This document shows positions 51,484 through 59,944 of a stretch of DNA of 64,000 bases, in pieces. Location: the IMG/VR virus record IMGVR_UViG_3300042449_001328, positions 1-64,000 of that record. One strand, 5' to 3'. The position numbers were made by a program, and so were the translations under genes. How positions within the stretch are numbered: position 1 is the first letter of the stretch; each line of letters begins with the position of its first letter. The notes beneath the pieces are model-generated. The model made no database searches. It saw only the letters and a list, made by a program, of their open reading frames with translations, and was not told where the DNA came from. This DNA is from a virus.

Positions 51484-52206
51484 TCAGCGTTCGTATTTAC
51501 ACTTGTCAGGATACAAGTGTTGTAGCAATATTTGAATCTGTCCGCCCTCAAGGCCAGTGTCGCCTATTGAGAATACTGGAGAATCGGATACTGATTGTTT
51601 TAATTCGTTCAGCGACCTGTGGTCATTGATCTTTATGTCGTTGAACTGGACTTTATCTAAGTTCATCAGGTTTCCATATAACGACTTTATTGTAAAACCA
51701 TTACGTTCTTCTTCCCAAGGGATGGCTGAATTTATGTCTAGGAATGATTGCCTGTTGTACCTGATAGGGGTGTGGCAATCGAAGTTGTGGGTTGTGCTGT
51801 TTCTTGAAAGCAGGTGGTCGATGGTGTTCTTTACCGAAATCCTGTAACTAGATTGAGGGTTTGTCCTTGACAATAACCCTTCCAGTGATTTGTTGTAGTA
51901 ATTAGGGAAAGTGTCCGCTGAATGGTCTTGGTTTAAAAAGTGATCGTCATTGAAAAACAAGAAGGTATCACTGATGCTATGTGTGCTACATGCTTCTTTT
52001 ATCTTGCTGAGTATGTTTTTCTCTTTGCATGGCGACCAATCGTCCATTGGTATGTGGATGCAGTTGTGTTCAAACCAAGGTGGTTCTCCCACTATATAGA
52101 CATTGCCTACGTCTTTTAAATGTTTTTCTATTGACCTAAGTGAATATTTAAGTTCTAGGTCGTAGAATCGACTGCCTATTCCAAGGACATATACAACGTC
52201 TGTCAT
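51484..52206 (-). CDS. Stealth-like sugar-phosphate transferase
   Basis: The 240-residue protein, MTDVVYVLGIGSRFYDLELK onward, has SDTFLFFNDDHFLNQD, the 'fl..nDD.ff' signature of Stealth CR2 domains, which act in capsular polysaccharide phosphate transfer. It lacks the longer CR1/CR3/CR4 regions of bacterial Stealth proteins. It is the last gene of the glycan island, consistent with decorating virion or host surface sugars. Confidence 0.65.
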   Translation of the reverse strand: MTDVVYVLGIGSRFYDLELKYSLRSIEKHLKDVGNVYIVGEPPWFEHNCIHIPMDDWSPCKEKNILSKIKEACSTHSISDTFLFFNDDHFLNQDHSADTFPNYYNKSLEGLLSRTNPQSSYRISVKNTIDHLLSRNSTTHNFDCHTPIRYNRQSFLDINSAIPWEEERNGFTIKSLYGNLMNLDKVQFNDIKINDHRSLNELKQSVSDSPVFSIGDTGLEGGQIQILLQHLYPDKCKYER

Positions 52207-52266
52207 GAACGCATTATCGTAACCCTATAACTTGATAAAATCAGAGGTTATAGGGAATAAGAAATT

Positions 52267-52578
52267 TTAGAAGCTAGAAGGGCCAGGGTTTTCAACCACT
52301 AAGGTCAGTATATTGGCTTCGTCTGTTTCTGAAACAAGAAGCCCTAATCCTCTCAATTGAGCTATGGCTACCAGTTCCTGAACAGTTGTTTCCTTCAATT
52401 GGATGTTTGACAAAATCTTTTGGTGAAAACTGTTTGTTATATTTTGAGGGTGTAAACCTTTTATTTCTAAAACGGTAAGGTTGCCCATAGCATCAGACAA
52501 ACCAGTGATATTAGGCATGAAGTCTGTATATAATCGAACTCTTACTTGTTGGTCTGTAAAGGTGAATAGTTTTGCCAT
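52267..52578 (-). CDS. Hypothetical protein, 103 residues
   Basis: A mixed alpha/beta protein, MAKLFTFTDQQVRVRLYTDF onward. A promoter-type box is 19 bp upstream. The strand FTFTDQQVRVRLYTD and helical middle do not match a family I recognise. Confidence 0.55.
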   Translation of the reverse strand: MAKLFTFTDQQVRVRLYTDFMPNITGLSDAMGNLTVLEIKGLHPQNITNSFHQKILSNIQLKETTVQELVAIAQLRGLGLLVSETDEANILTLVVENPGPSSF

Positions 52579-52597
52579 CGGTCTTTTTAGTATTGAA

Positions 52598-52612
52598 ATT
52601 AAAAATACTAAA
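52598..52612 (-). promoter_or_regulatory. Promoter-type box, copy 13
   Basis: Minus-strand TTTAGTATTTTTAAT, 19 bp before gene 52267-52578 and at the end of the main glycan operon. Confidence 0.5.
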
Positions 52613-52649
52613 TTTTTCTTTTACTTTTTAATCTCAACAATTAGTAAAA

Positions 52650-53285
52650 TCAAAATGGCAAAGAAGATGCTTGGACATAAAAAGCATCCCCCCAAGACTT
52701 ATTGAGTGCCCATTGGGTCTGTACCCTTGTGAAACCAAATGCACCTAAATAGAAATCAACATCTTCGATCAAAGCGCAGCCAGCATATAGTTCTGCTTTG
52801 TTGACCTCAATATATACTGCCTGAAATTGTTTTAACAAATCCCCCATGCCCCTTAATGCCAATAGATCTGCGCCCTGCAAGTCTATGTTCAATAGATCGC
52901 AGTTTTTTAAATCCAATCCCAACTTATCTACCCTTCTCATTACTGTCTTGAATTCACTGATATAAGTCACGTCAGGATGTTCTACGCTATGTAATTTTAA
53001 GTCCAATATTGAACTAGATTGACCTTTGTTGCTCGATACATGGAAGGTCACTTCTTTGCCCTCTTCATCTCCTATGCAATAATTGAATCCAGTTGCATCA
53101 GGGTACTTGCTCAAATTCTCTTTGAGTTTTAAAAATATCTCTGGATTGGCTTCAATCCAAATTTGTTTCTTTATACCCAATTGATCGTATATAGGAGCTT
53201 CTTCACCTACATTTCCTCCTATATGTAGGACGCCTGTGAATTTCAAATCATAGTATGGGAAAAGTTTTCTAAAATCTATTAGCAT
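52650..53285 (-). CDS. FkbM-family methyltransferase
   Basis: A 211-residue SAM-dependent enzyme. GVLHIGGNVGEEAPIYDQLG is motif I with the acidic partner IEANPE, and NCDLLNIDLQGADLLALRGM is the FkbM core, ending with a YIEVNKAELYAGCA segment. FkbM enzymes O-methylate sugars or small molecules. It overlaps the following small gene's stop and is one of three FkbM domains in this island. Confidence 0.8.
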   Translation of the reverse strand: MLIDFRKLFPYYDLKFTGVLHIGGNVGEEAPIYDQLGIKKQIWIEANPEIFLKLKENLSKYPDATGFNYCIGDEEGKEVTFHVSSNKGQSSSILDLKLHSVEHPDVTYISEFKTVMRRVDKLGLDLKNCDLLNIDLQGADLLALRGMGDLLKQFQAVYIEVNKAELYAGCALIEDVDFYLGAFGFTRVQTQWALNKSWGDAFYVQASSLPF

Positions 53286-53473
53286 TTTTGTATAATCATT
53301 AAGTGGATAATATCGTTAATATTTGAAGTAGGTTTGTCTTTATAAGCAAACGAATAAACTGCTGATGTGGTCTCATAAATCCTATCCATACCCCAATCAA
53401 CAAACTGTTTCCCATCTTCTTGTGGGACTATACCTTGTAGTTTAATAGATTTTAGTATGCTTAAATAATCCAT
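53279..53473 (-). CDS. Hypothetical protein, 64 residues
   Basis: MDYLSILKSIKLQGIVPQED onward, with a short helical C-terminus (NDIIHLMIIQKC). It overlaps the FkbM gene's start by 7 bp. Family not recognised. Confidence 0.55.
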   Translation of the reverse strand: MDYLSILKSIKLQGIVPQEDGKQFVDWGMDRIYETTSAVYSFAYKDKPTSNINDIIHLMIIQKC

Positions 53474-53478
53474 AATTT

Positions 53479-54054
53479 TTATTTTTTTATAAACCAGAAT
53501 GAAACCATACTATCATCTCCATTTTCAAATGTTGTGTGAATATCAGACATAGTATATTTATTGTTACTTTCAGATACAAAACATTTAACTGCCTCATTAA
53601 CGCCATATTGAGGACTTAAATAATCATGCCCTGAAATTACCCCTCCACTCCTTACTTTAGGATATATAGCTTTCAAATCAGCTAAACACCCCTTGTAGCT
53701 GTGATCTCCATCTAAGTAGGCAAAGATAAGTGAATTGTCAGTTATTAATGGGATAGTGTCACTCGATTTGCCTTGATATATATATCTTTTGTTTTCAAAA
53801 GCGTTTGTTCTATACAATGCTTCTTTTAAATTATCGTCATGCCAGTTTTGTTCAAAGCCTCCGTCTCCTTTTTGATTGAGGGTTTGCCAAGCGTCAATCA
53901 TGTAATGTTTGGTAACATTAGGCCAAGAGATAATGTGTTCACTAAATCGTCCTTCAGCTACTCCTATTTCAACAGAGTGACCTACTAGGTTATTGTGTAT
54001 TAATAAGTTACAAAACTCTGTTCGGTAATTAAGTTGGTTTGATTTTAAGCCCAT
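53479..54054 (-). CDS. Class I SAM methyltransferase (Methyltransf_24-type)
   Basis: The 191-residue protein has HSVEIGVAEGRFSEHIISWP (SAM motif I), YMIDAW with the acidic residue after strand 2, and SLIFAYLDGDHSYKGCLADL (D-G-D-H-sY), typical of Methyltransf_24 enzymes acting on sugars. Overlaps the downstream end of the FkbM gene at 54045. Confidence 0.75.
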   Translation of the reverse strand: MGLKSNQLNYRTEFCNLLIHNNLVGHSVEIGVAEGRFSEHIISWPNVTKHYMIDAWQTLNQKGDGGFEQNWHDDNLKEALYRTNAFENKRYIYQGKSSDTIPLITDNSLIFAYLDGDHSYKGCLADLKAIYPKVRSGGVISGHDYLSPQYGVNEAVKCFVSESNNKYTMSDIHTTFENGDDSMVSFWFIKK

Positions 54055-54728
54055 CTTTTCTTTGCAAATAAATATATGTGTTCATATTCCACGTCATGGG
54101 TCTTTTTCAAGAACTCAATAGCGTTCATCAAATTTTGTTTTGCCTTCTCTTTCTCTATTCCCGTGAATGCGTGTGGATGGATTTCTGCTACTAGGTAATC
54201 TACTCGGTCGGCTATTTCTTCCAATGATTCTTTATGTTCCCATATTGTATTTTCGTTGCCCTCTATGTCGATCTTCATTACCACATTATCATCAGGGTAG
54301 CAATAATCGGTTAATAATTTATCTGGCATGATAAGCTCTACATTGGACACCTCTGCTCTGGGGTTGTTCTCCATATCTTGCTCATTGATATGATCACTGA
54401 TCGATAAGTATTCTTCGTTTGATCCATTTGTAGCATCTGTCTTGTGCCAAGTTTTACCTCTTCCTATTGCTTTTCTAATTAAATGGCTTTTTTCAATTTT
54501 AGTATGTTCTAACCATACTTTTTGATTCTCAGGATTAGGTTCTACTGCTATTATCCAAGCATTAGGGAAAAGCTCGTGAGCAAATCTAGTAAAGCAGCCT
54601 ACATTTGCCCCAAGGTCGAATATAATATTTGGGGTAAAGTCAAGTTGCCTAAGTCTATAACTATCATTGGTAACAACTTCTGCATACAAACCCCTAAATC
54701 CTCCGTTTAAACTGTCTTCTAGTTTCAT
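54045..54728 (-). CDS. FkbM-family methyltransferase
   Basis: The 227-residue protein shows IIFDLGANVGCFTRFAHELF (motif I), IAVEPNPENQ, and VVMKIDIEGNENTIWEHKES, all diagnostic of FkbM enzymes. Its start overlaps the stop of a 34-residue membrane peptide (ATGA). Confidence 0.85.
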   Translation of the reverse strand: MKLEDSLNGGFRGLYAEVVTNDSYRLRQLDFTPNIIFDLGANVGCFTRFAHELFPNAWIIAVEPNPENQKVWLEHTKIEKSHLIRKAIGRGKTWHKTDATNGSNEEYLSISDHINEQDMENNPRAEVSNVELIMPDKLLTDYCYPDDNVVMKIDIEGNENTIWEHKESLEEIADRVDYLVAEIHPHAFTGIEKEKAKQNLMNAIEFLKKTHDVEYEHIYLFAKKRWA

Positions 54729-54829
54729 TTGTCTTTATTGTTTCTTTTAAAATCAACTACATCTTGCAATATCATAAATACCAAAATTGCCAACACAATA
54801 AAAAATTGAACAGTCAATGTATTTTTCAT
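54725..54829 (-). CDS. Small membrane peptide, 34 residues
   Basis: ATG at 54829 to TGA at 54725 encodes MKNTLTVQFFIVLAILVFMI, then LQDVVDFKRNNKDK: one transmembrane helix and a charged tail. Both ends overlap the neighbouring genes by ATGA, which argues that it is translated. Function unknown; it could anchor a glycan enzyme or be an inhibitor peptide. Confidence 0.6.
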   Translation of the reverse strand: MKNTLTVQFFIVLAILVFMILQDVVDFKRNNKDK

Positions 54830-55659
54830 AATCTTGCTTCTTTCCAATCAAATTTTTCTGGATCAAAATTTTCCATCCTGTCTTGATACCAGTAGGCACT
54901 ATTTTCTTCCGTACCGTTAAGTTTGCTGAATCGGCTAAATTCAGTTATATGCCCTGAACCTGGAATTTGATCGCTCAAATTATCCATTTGCTTTACACAA
55001 CCTGGAACAAATGCAAAAGTATGCAATTTCTGTGAAATATTTATCATTGAATGATCAATGCCAATTGATTGAGGTAAAAATTCGTCCAGTAAAGATAATA
55101 CTTTTTGAATCGAATTCCTATTTACAATGTAAGCGTAAGTACAAAAAGATCCGTAAGTACGAATCATTCTAGGATCATCTGTGAGTTCAGCGTCCCTGCC
55201 TAACTGTTCTTCTGGTTTTCTTTTCTCATCCCACCAAGGTTTCCCTATATGAAATGTTGCGCCAAGCCATACTGCATCCCACTTTCTTTCGATCTCTATT
55301 TTTTCTCCTAGATTGCAACATCTCCAATTATCAATATATTCTAATCTTTTTTCTAGGTCACTGCAAAATATTAAATCATCTTCCATTACAAAAGCATGTT
55401 TATTTTGCTGTAATGCTTGCTTCATGATTTTTTCTTGGCTAAGATAGCAACCAATAGCACCCTTCTGAGGTCTAGCTAGCATAGCTTTCATTTGATACGC
55501 TTTATAAGGCCACTCTTCTGGAGTCATTCCTTTTACTCTTACTGAATAACTAAATATATCAGGGAATCTATCAAACTGATTAAGCATGTGTTGCCTACGA
55601 TCATTTCTATGATCAAGATTTACATAAGCAACTAAACTGTCTTTTATCAATTGCATCAT
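54826..55659 (-). CDS. Glycosyltransferase family 25-like
   Basis: The 277-residue protein matches the GT25 layout: VAYVNLDHRNDRRQHMLNQF at the N-terminus, KGAIGCYLSQEKIMKQALQQ, then AFVMEDDLIF with the D-x-D metal site, and WDAVWLG. GT25 enzymes add galactose or related sugars to lipo-oligosaccharide. It sits between FkbM-type methyltransferases. Confidence 0.8.
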   Translation of the reverse strand: MMQLIKDSLVAYVNLDHRNDRRQHMLNQFDRFPDIFSYSVRVKGMTPEEWPYKAYQMKAMLARPQKGAIGCYLSQEKIMKQALQQNKHAFVMEDDLIFCSDLEKRLEYIDNWRCCNLGEKIEIERKWDAVWLGATFHIGKPWWDEKRKPEEQLGRDAELTDDPRMIRTYGSFCTYAYIVNRNSIQKVLSLLDEFLPQSIGIDHSMINISQKLHTFAFVPGCVKQMDNLSDQIPGSGHITEFSRFSKLNGTEENSAYWYQDRMENFDPEKFDWKEARL

Positions 55660-56888
55660 ATTGTCTTTTTTATTAATACTTGGTAGTCTCTTACTAGGAT
55701 TTCTAGGTTTCCTTTGTTTTTATCTAAGAATTTATCGATGCCTGTTTTTGTTTCTTTGCTCTGACCATAGTCATCGAATAGCATGTATCCATTTAACCGC
55801 AAAACATTGAATGAAAATTCTGCGTCCATAAATACACCCTCCTCAGTGTGGTCGCCATCTACATAAACAAAGTCAAACAAGTATTGTGATAAGTAATTAT
55901 AAGCCTCTGAACTTTTTTTTCTTACAAGCTCTATTGGTTGCCCTTTTGTGTTTTTTATAAAACGCTCATATTGGCCTTTAAACATCTCATTATCTTTATG
56001 ATCTGGCAGATATATATCTGTCAAAGGGTCTACGCAAATGAGCCTACTGCCGTCAACATCTTTGTTCAGCAAACAATCACAAATGTGGTTTGAACTTAAT
56101 CCTTCAAAACAACCTATTTCTAAAGCCAGGTGTACTTTACCTTTTAGGAATTCAGTATTTTTCTTAAATTCACTGTTCCAAAGCTGAGTGTACTCATACC
56201 TACCTATCTCTAGGTAACTTATGATGTAATTCTCTGCATGATAATCTTCCACAAACTCCCCTGCTTTTACTTCATTAAAGTATTTACCGTCCCAACCCCA
56301 CACCTTGTAACCAAAATCATTTACTAGCTCAATGATTGGTTTGAAAGTAAATCCACCTACTTTATAGTGTTCACTGTATTCGATCTGGATGAACTTGACT
56401 TGTTTTTCTTTTAAAATTCTTTTAGCACCATCTATGACTAGTTTTTCAGCACCCTCTACATCTATCTTGATTATATCTATTTCAAGTACTTCAAAAATAT
56501 TATCAAGTGTTGAACTATGTATTGTCTTTCTTTTTCTATCCAAAATTTCCTTTTCCCATTTTTTATTATTTAGAATAGAAGACAGACCTGAATGTTTATT
56601 GTCCCAATGATAAAAATCAACTAATTCTTCTTTATCAGAAATAGCATTTGACCTAAATATGATATTGGGATTATAGCTATATTTTACTTCCTGATAGCTT
56701 CTTAACTTATCATTGGGCTCTACTGAAATAACATTATATTTCAACGCTTCAGTGGACGTATCTCTATAATCTATTAAAGCATCAAACCATTCGCCTTTAT
56801 GGCTGCCTACATCAACAATTAGCCAAAATGGATTAAAGTATTGTGTTAAACTGAGTACCATCTCAGCTTCTTGTTTAGCTATTGCCAT
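55656..56888 (-). CDS. Fused FkbM plus class I methyltransferase
   Basis: The 410-residue protein holds two SAM domains. Residues 1-215 are FkbM-like (WLIVDVGSHKGEWFDALIDY; IDIIKIDVEGAEKLVIDGAK). Residues 230-410 are a second class I fold (VHLALEIGCFEGLSSNHICD; LFDFVYVDGDHTEEGVFMDA). A bifunctional enzyme placing two methyl groups on one glycan is a reasonable inference. Its start overlaps the end of the epimerase gene. Confidence 0.8.
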   Translation of the reverse strand: MAIAKQEAEMVLSLTQYFNPFWLIVDVGSHKGEWFDALIDYRDTSTEALKYNVISVEPNDKLRSYQEVKYSYNPNIIFRSNAISDKEELVDFYHWDNKHSGLSSILNNKKWEKEILDRKRKTIHSSTLDNIFEVLEIDIIKIDVEGAEKLVIDGAKRILKEKQVKFIQIEYSEHYKVGGFTFKPIIELVNDFGYKVWGWDGKYFNEVKAGEFVEDYHAENYIISYLEIGRYEYTQLWNSEFKKNTEFLKGKVHLALEIGCFEGLSSNHICDCLLNKDVDGSRLICVDPLTDIYLPDHKDNEMFKGQYERFIKNTKGQPIELVRKKSSEAYNYLSQYLFDFVYVDGDHTEEGVFMDAEFSFNVLRLNGYMLFDDYGQSKETKTGIDKFLDKNKGNLEILVRDYQVLIKKTI

Positions 56889-57856
56889 TTATTTGCTTGA
56901 GATTTAATCCAATCGTAAGTCAACTTAATTCCTTCTTCAAGTGAGTATTTAGGTTTCCATCCTAACTCTTTTTCTATCAACGTGTTATCTGAGTTTCTGC
57001 CTCTAACACCTTGAGGTTTAGTTAAATCATTTGCTATTGAAAGATTTTTGCCGCTTATTTTGATAATAAGTTTAGCTAAATCGTTAATGGAGATAACTTC
57101 ATCGCTGCCTATGTTTATAGGTTCAGTAAAATTACTATTCATCAATCTTTCTACTCCCTCTAAGCACTCGCTAATAAAAAGAAAACTTCTCACTTGAGAA
57201 CCATCCCCCCATATTTCTATAGCATCCCCATTTTTTGCTTGTGCAACTTTACGTGCAATTGCAGCAGGAGCTTTTTCTTTTCCACCATCCCAAATCCCTT
57301 CATGTCCAAAAATATTATGAAAACGAGCAATTCTAACATCTAAATTATGTGATTGAGTTGCCGCTTTATACATTAATTCACTCATTAACTTCTGCCACCC
57401 ATAGATCAAGTCAGGCATTGCAGGGAACACATCGGATTCTTTTAAAGAAATGTTTTGCACCCCTTCTTGTAAATACATATTGTACACACAAGCGGAACTG
57501 CTATAAAATGATTTCTTTACTTTATGGGCAATACTGCAATCAATTACATTAGCAACAATCTGTGTTGATCCAGTCATAATATCATGACTGTGTTTAGTGT
57601 CACCTATATAACCCATTCCGCCCATCAAACAAGCTAGGTTGTAAACTTCATCTATCCCATTTTTTAAATGAAATGAATTAAACACTTCCCTACACTGTAG
57701 TTGGTTTCTCAAATCCCTATTGAAGAATAAATGAGGCTTTTCGTATTTAGGTTCAACTATATCAACGCCAACAACAAAGTGGCCTTGTTGCTTTAATTTC
57801 CTGACTAAGTGGCTGCCAATGAATCCAGAAGATCCTGTGACAATAATATTTTTCAT
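56879..57856 (-). CDS. GDP-mannose 3,5-epimerase-like enzyme
   Basis: A 325-residue extended short-chain dehydrogenase: GSSGFIGSH nucleotide site (8-16), SSSACVYN with catalytic Ser, and YGWQK (YxxxK). The specific segments GGMGYI, RFHNIFGHEGIWDGGKEKAP, EIWGDGSQVRSFLFI, INIGSDEVISINDL and GVRGRNSDNTLIEKELGWKP closely resemble GDP-mannose 3,5-epimerase, which makes GDP-L-galactose. A related epimerase or GDP-fucose synthase is less likely. The two GT11 genes nearby could use its product. Confidence 0.75.
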   Translation of the reverse strand: MKNIIVTGSSGFIGSHLVRKLKQQGHFVVGVDIVEPKYEKPHLFFNRDLRNQLQCREVFNSFHLKNGIDEVYNLACLMGGMGYIGDTKHSHDIMTGSTQIVANVIDCSIAHKVKKSFYSSSACVYNMYLQEGVQNISLKESDVFPAMPDLIYGWQKLMSELMYKAATQSHNLDVRIARFHNIFGHEGIWDGGKEKAPAAIARKVAQAKNGDAIEIWGDGSQVRSFLFISECLEGVERLMNSNFTEPINIGSDEVISINDLAKLIIKISGKNLSIANDLTKPQGVRGRNSDNTLIEKELGWKPKYSLEEGIKLTYDWIKSQANKWQ

Positions 57857-57876
57857 ATCTGAACTTTTAATATTCG

Positions 57877-58617
57877 TTAAATTCTAATCCACTCTTTAGG
57901 GACAATCTCTTCCGTCCATTCATTACTGTGCGATTCTGTCAACCATCGTTTCGGCACTATCACTTTTTTATTTGGGTTTTGATTTAACCAAGCTCCCCAC
58001 CACGAGAATGTACTGGCACTGTTTATGTGATGCTCGCATTGGCTAATTTGCTGTAAGTCCGTTAACTCATTTTGCCTTACTGAAAAAGAGCAATCTTTTC
58101 TTCCTCCAAACTCTCTTTGACACCATTCTATGTCGTCACTAAAGAAGTAAAATTCTTTTCCTTTAAATAAATCCATTGCATTTTCATACCACTCTTTGGT
58201 GACTAGGGGATGTTTGTGTTGTAAAGTCAAATAATCGCCCCTCCTTACGTGAACTGATACAGTATCTTCTTGATGTTTGTTGTATTGAAATCCCAGTGTT
58301 TCAATTATTTCTTTCCTGTAATCTTGGAAGTATTTTGGGTTCTGGAAGTAGCCTCTCAATAAGATATTTTGACTTCTATATGATTGATCAAATGGTAACT
58401 TGTCGTATCTGTAATATTGCTGTTCAACGATTATTCGATCTATATCACTAAAGTTTGTTGTAGGCAATCCTCCCATACTGTAAATTGGATCGTGATATTG
58501 ATCATTTGTTACTCCAGGCAGATATACTGAAAAACCATGTTCTAATCCGTAAGCTATTGCTGTGGCTACACAAAACAACCAGTTTCCCAATCTGCCTTGC
58601 GGCTTAAATGTTACCAT
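57877..58617 (-). CDS. GT11 glycosyltransferase (alpha-1,2-fucosyltransferase-like)
   Basis: The 246-residue protein starts FKPQGRLGNWLFCVATAIAY (G-x-LGNxLF motif) and has VSVHVRRGDYLTL (HxRRGDY, nucleotide-sugar binding) and NSASTFSWWGAWLNQNPNKK, the three GT11 signatures. GT11 enzymes transfer L-fucose from GDP-L-fucose. With the epimerase next door, GDP-L-galactose is a possible donor here. Confidence 0.85.
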   Translation of the reverse strand: MVTFKPQGRLGNWLFCVATAIAYGLEHGFSVYLPGVTNDQYHDPIYSMGGLPTTNFSDIDRIIVEQQYYRYDKLPFDQSYRSQNILLRGYFQNPKYFQDYRKEIIETLGFQYNKHQEDTVSVHVRRGDYLTLQHKHPLVTKEWYENAMDLFKGKEFYFFSDDIEWCQREFGGRKDCSFSVRQNELTDLQQISQCEHHINSASTFSWWGAWLNQNPNKKVIVPKRWLTESHSNEWTEEIVPKEWIRI

Positions 58618-58844
58618 TACAATTCTACGTTAAATACTTTAAGATTTGTAAATTGTCCGCCAGAAGCTACCCAATATCCTTGTACCATAATTGGGGTTGA
58701 CCAATTGTTGATTATAGTATTTGTTAACAAGGTGTATTCCTTCCACTCAGGTATCAATTTGCTGATCTTTTCAATAAACTCTCCAAGATTAACTTCTCCT
58801 TCTATCTTGATTGTTTTAGCTGTGTCGTTAATTTGTAGTTTCAC
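58617..58844 (-). CDS. Hypothetical protein, 75 residues
   Basis: MKLQINDTAKTIKIEGEVNL onward: short beta N-terminus, one helix (GEFIEKISKLIPEWKEYTLL) and a beta C-terminus. Its stop overlaps the GT11 start. It resembles small phage proteins of unknown function. Confidence 0.55.
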   Translation of the reverse strand: MKLQINDTAKTIKIEGEVNLGEFIEKISKLIPEWKEYTLLTNTIINNWSTPIMVQGYWVASGGQFTNLKVFNVEL

Positions 58845-58847
58845 GTC

Positions 58848-59546
58848 TTATTTCATTTCTCTAATTTTGCCCATCAATACTTCAAATAAATTACCTGTCT
58901 TATGTACATTGTTCTTATAGTGAGACCCTGAATGAACAAGGTGGTCATATCTCATGTTTGGCACAACGTATATTGAATTTCCTGCTTTTAGCCAATTATA
59001 ATTTTGGAGTATCGTATCACTGGTATGAGGATCAATTGATCCATCCCACACGCGCAAATATTCGTCACGGTTGACAAAATAGTTCATGGCATTGATCATC
59101 CACAAGAAAGGTTTTATATCAGTGTAATTGGCCACGTTGTATTTTGAAATCACTTGACCTGACATTTGCCTGAAATCAAACAATGGTCTAGCAAATTCAG
59201 GTTGTAAGATTACTGATTTGTCCCATACTGGAGTCCTGTATATTGCATCTAAGTAATCAGTACCTATTTTATTGTCACTGTCCAAAATAATTACCCATTT
59301 GTTTTCTGCTTTTGAAATTGCTTCTCTCTTGTTCTTGTAGCAATCTAGGTTTTTATCGTTGCGATATAACTTGATCTTGTTTAGGTTTATAGCTTCCAAC
59401 TTAGCTTGTAAGCTGTAAAAATTTTCTAAAGCACTGTGGTCATCAACTATTACTATTTCTGAAATCCTTTCATCGTACATTACGTCTTCAATGGCATTTA
59501 TAACCATATCGGTACGATTCCATACAGTTAGGCAAAGTGAAATCAT
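58848..59546 (-). CDS. Family 2 glycosyltransferase
   Basis: A 232-residue GT-A fold enzyme: MISLCLTVWNRTDMVINAIE opening, IVIVDDHSAL (DD nucleotide site) and WVIILDSDNKIG with the D-x-D metal site. It overlaps the downstream end of the cREC gene by ATGA. The acceptor is unknown. Confidence 0.8.
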   Translation of the reverse strand: MISLCLTVWNRTDMVINAIEDVMYDERISEIVIVDDHSALENFYSLQAKLEAINLNKIKLYRNDKNLDCYKNKREAISKAENKWVIILDSDNKIGTDYLDAIYRTPVWDKSVILQPEFARPLFDFRQMSGQVISKYNVANYTDIKPFLWMINAMNYFVNRDEYLRVWDGSIDPHTSDTILQNYNWLKAGNSIYVVPNMRYDHLVHSGSHYKNNVHKTGNLFEVLMGKIREMK

Positions 59547-59944
59547 TTCTTAAATAGATTAACAATATTTTCTGTTCCTACTGGATTCATAGAATGTACA
59601 AATAACACAGGGTATTCCAGCTTTTCTTGGTCATAAACTTGTTTAAAGTATTTAGCAGCATGAAAACCTGTTTTATTAAAATCATCAGAATTGAAGTCTT
59701 CTGAGTTGTAATTAATTACTCCTTTCTGCATATTTTTATGATAGTGTCCATCTGCTAAGTCATGATCAAAAGATATATGAGTTATTTTACCTTTGAACTT
59801 ATCAATCACTTTAACAAATTCTGGATAGTTTCTTACTACATTCCAATCATAATCAAGGTAAGTATAAGTAAGTTTTCCTATTCTTTTTCCCATATATTCA
59901 ATACAATCAGTAGGAATGCGTATATCATCTAAGAAAATTTTCAT
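59543..59944 (-). CDS. Cyclic-phosphate-processing receiver-like (cREC) protein
   Basis: The 133-residue protein has MKIFLDDIRIP, ITHISFDHDLADG and a C-terminal VLFVHSMNPVGTENIVNL. This is the FLDDxRxP ... SxDHDLg ... VHSaNPvG pattern of REC-like domains proposed to process cyclic phosphates. It lies inside the glycan operon with overlaps on both sides. A role in RNA or nucleotide processing during infection is possible; the location suggests capture together with the sugar genes. Confidence 0.75.
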   Translation of the reverse strand: MKIFLDDIRIPTDCIEYMGKRIGKLTYTYLDYDWNVVRNYPEFVKVIDKFKGKITHISFDHDLADGHYHKNMQKGVINYNSEDFNSDDFNKTGFHAAKYFKQVYDQEKLEYPVLFVHSMNPVGTENIVNLFKK

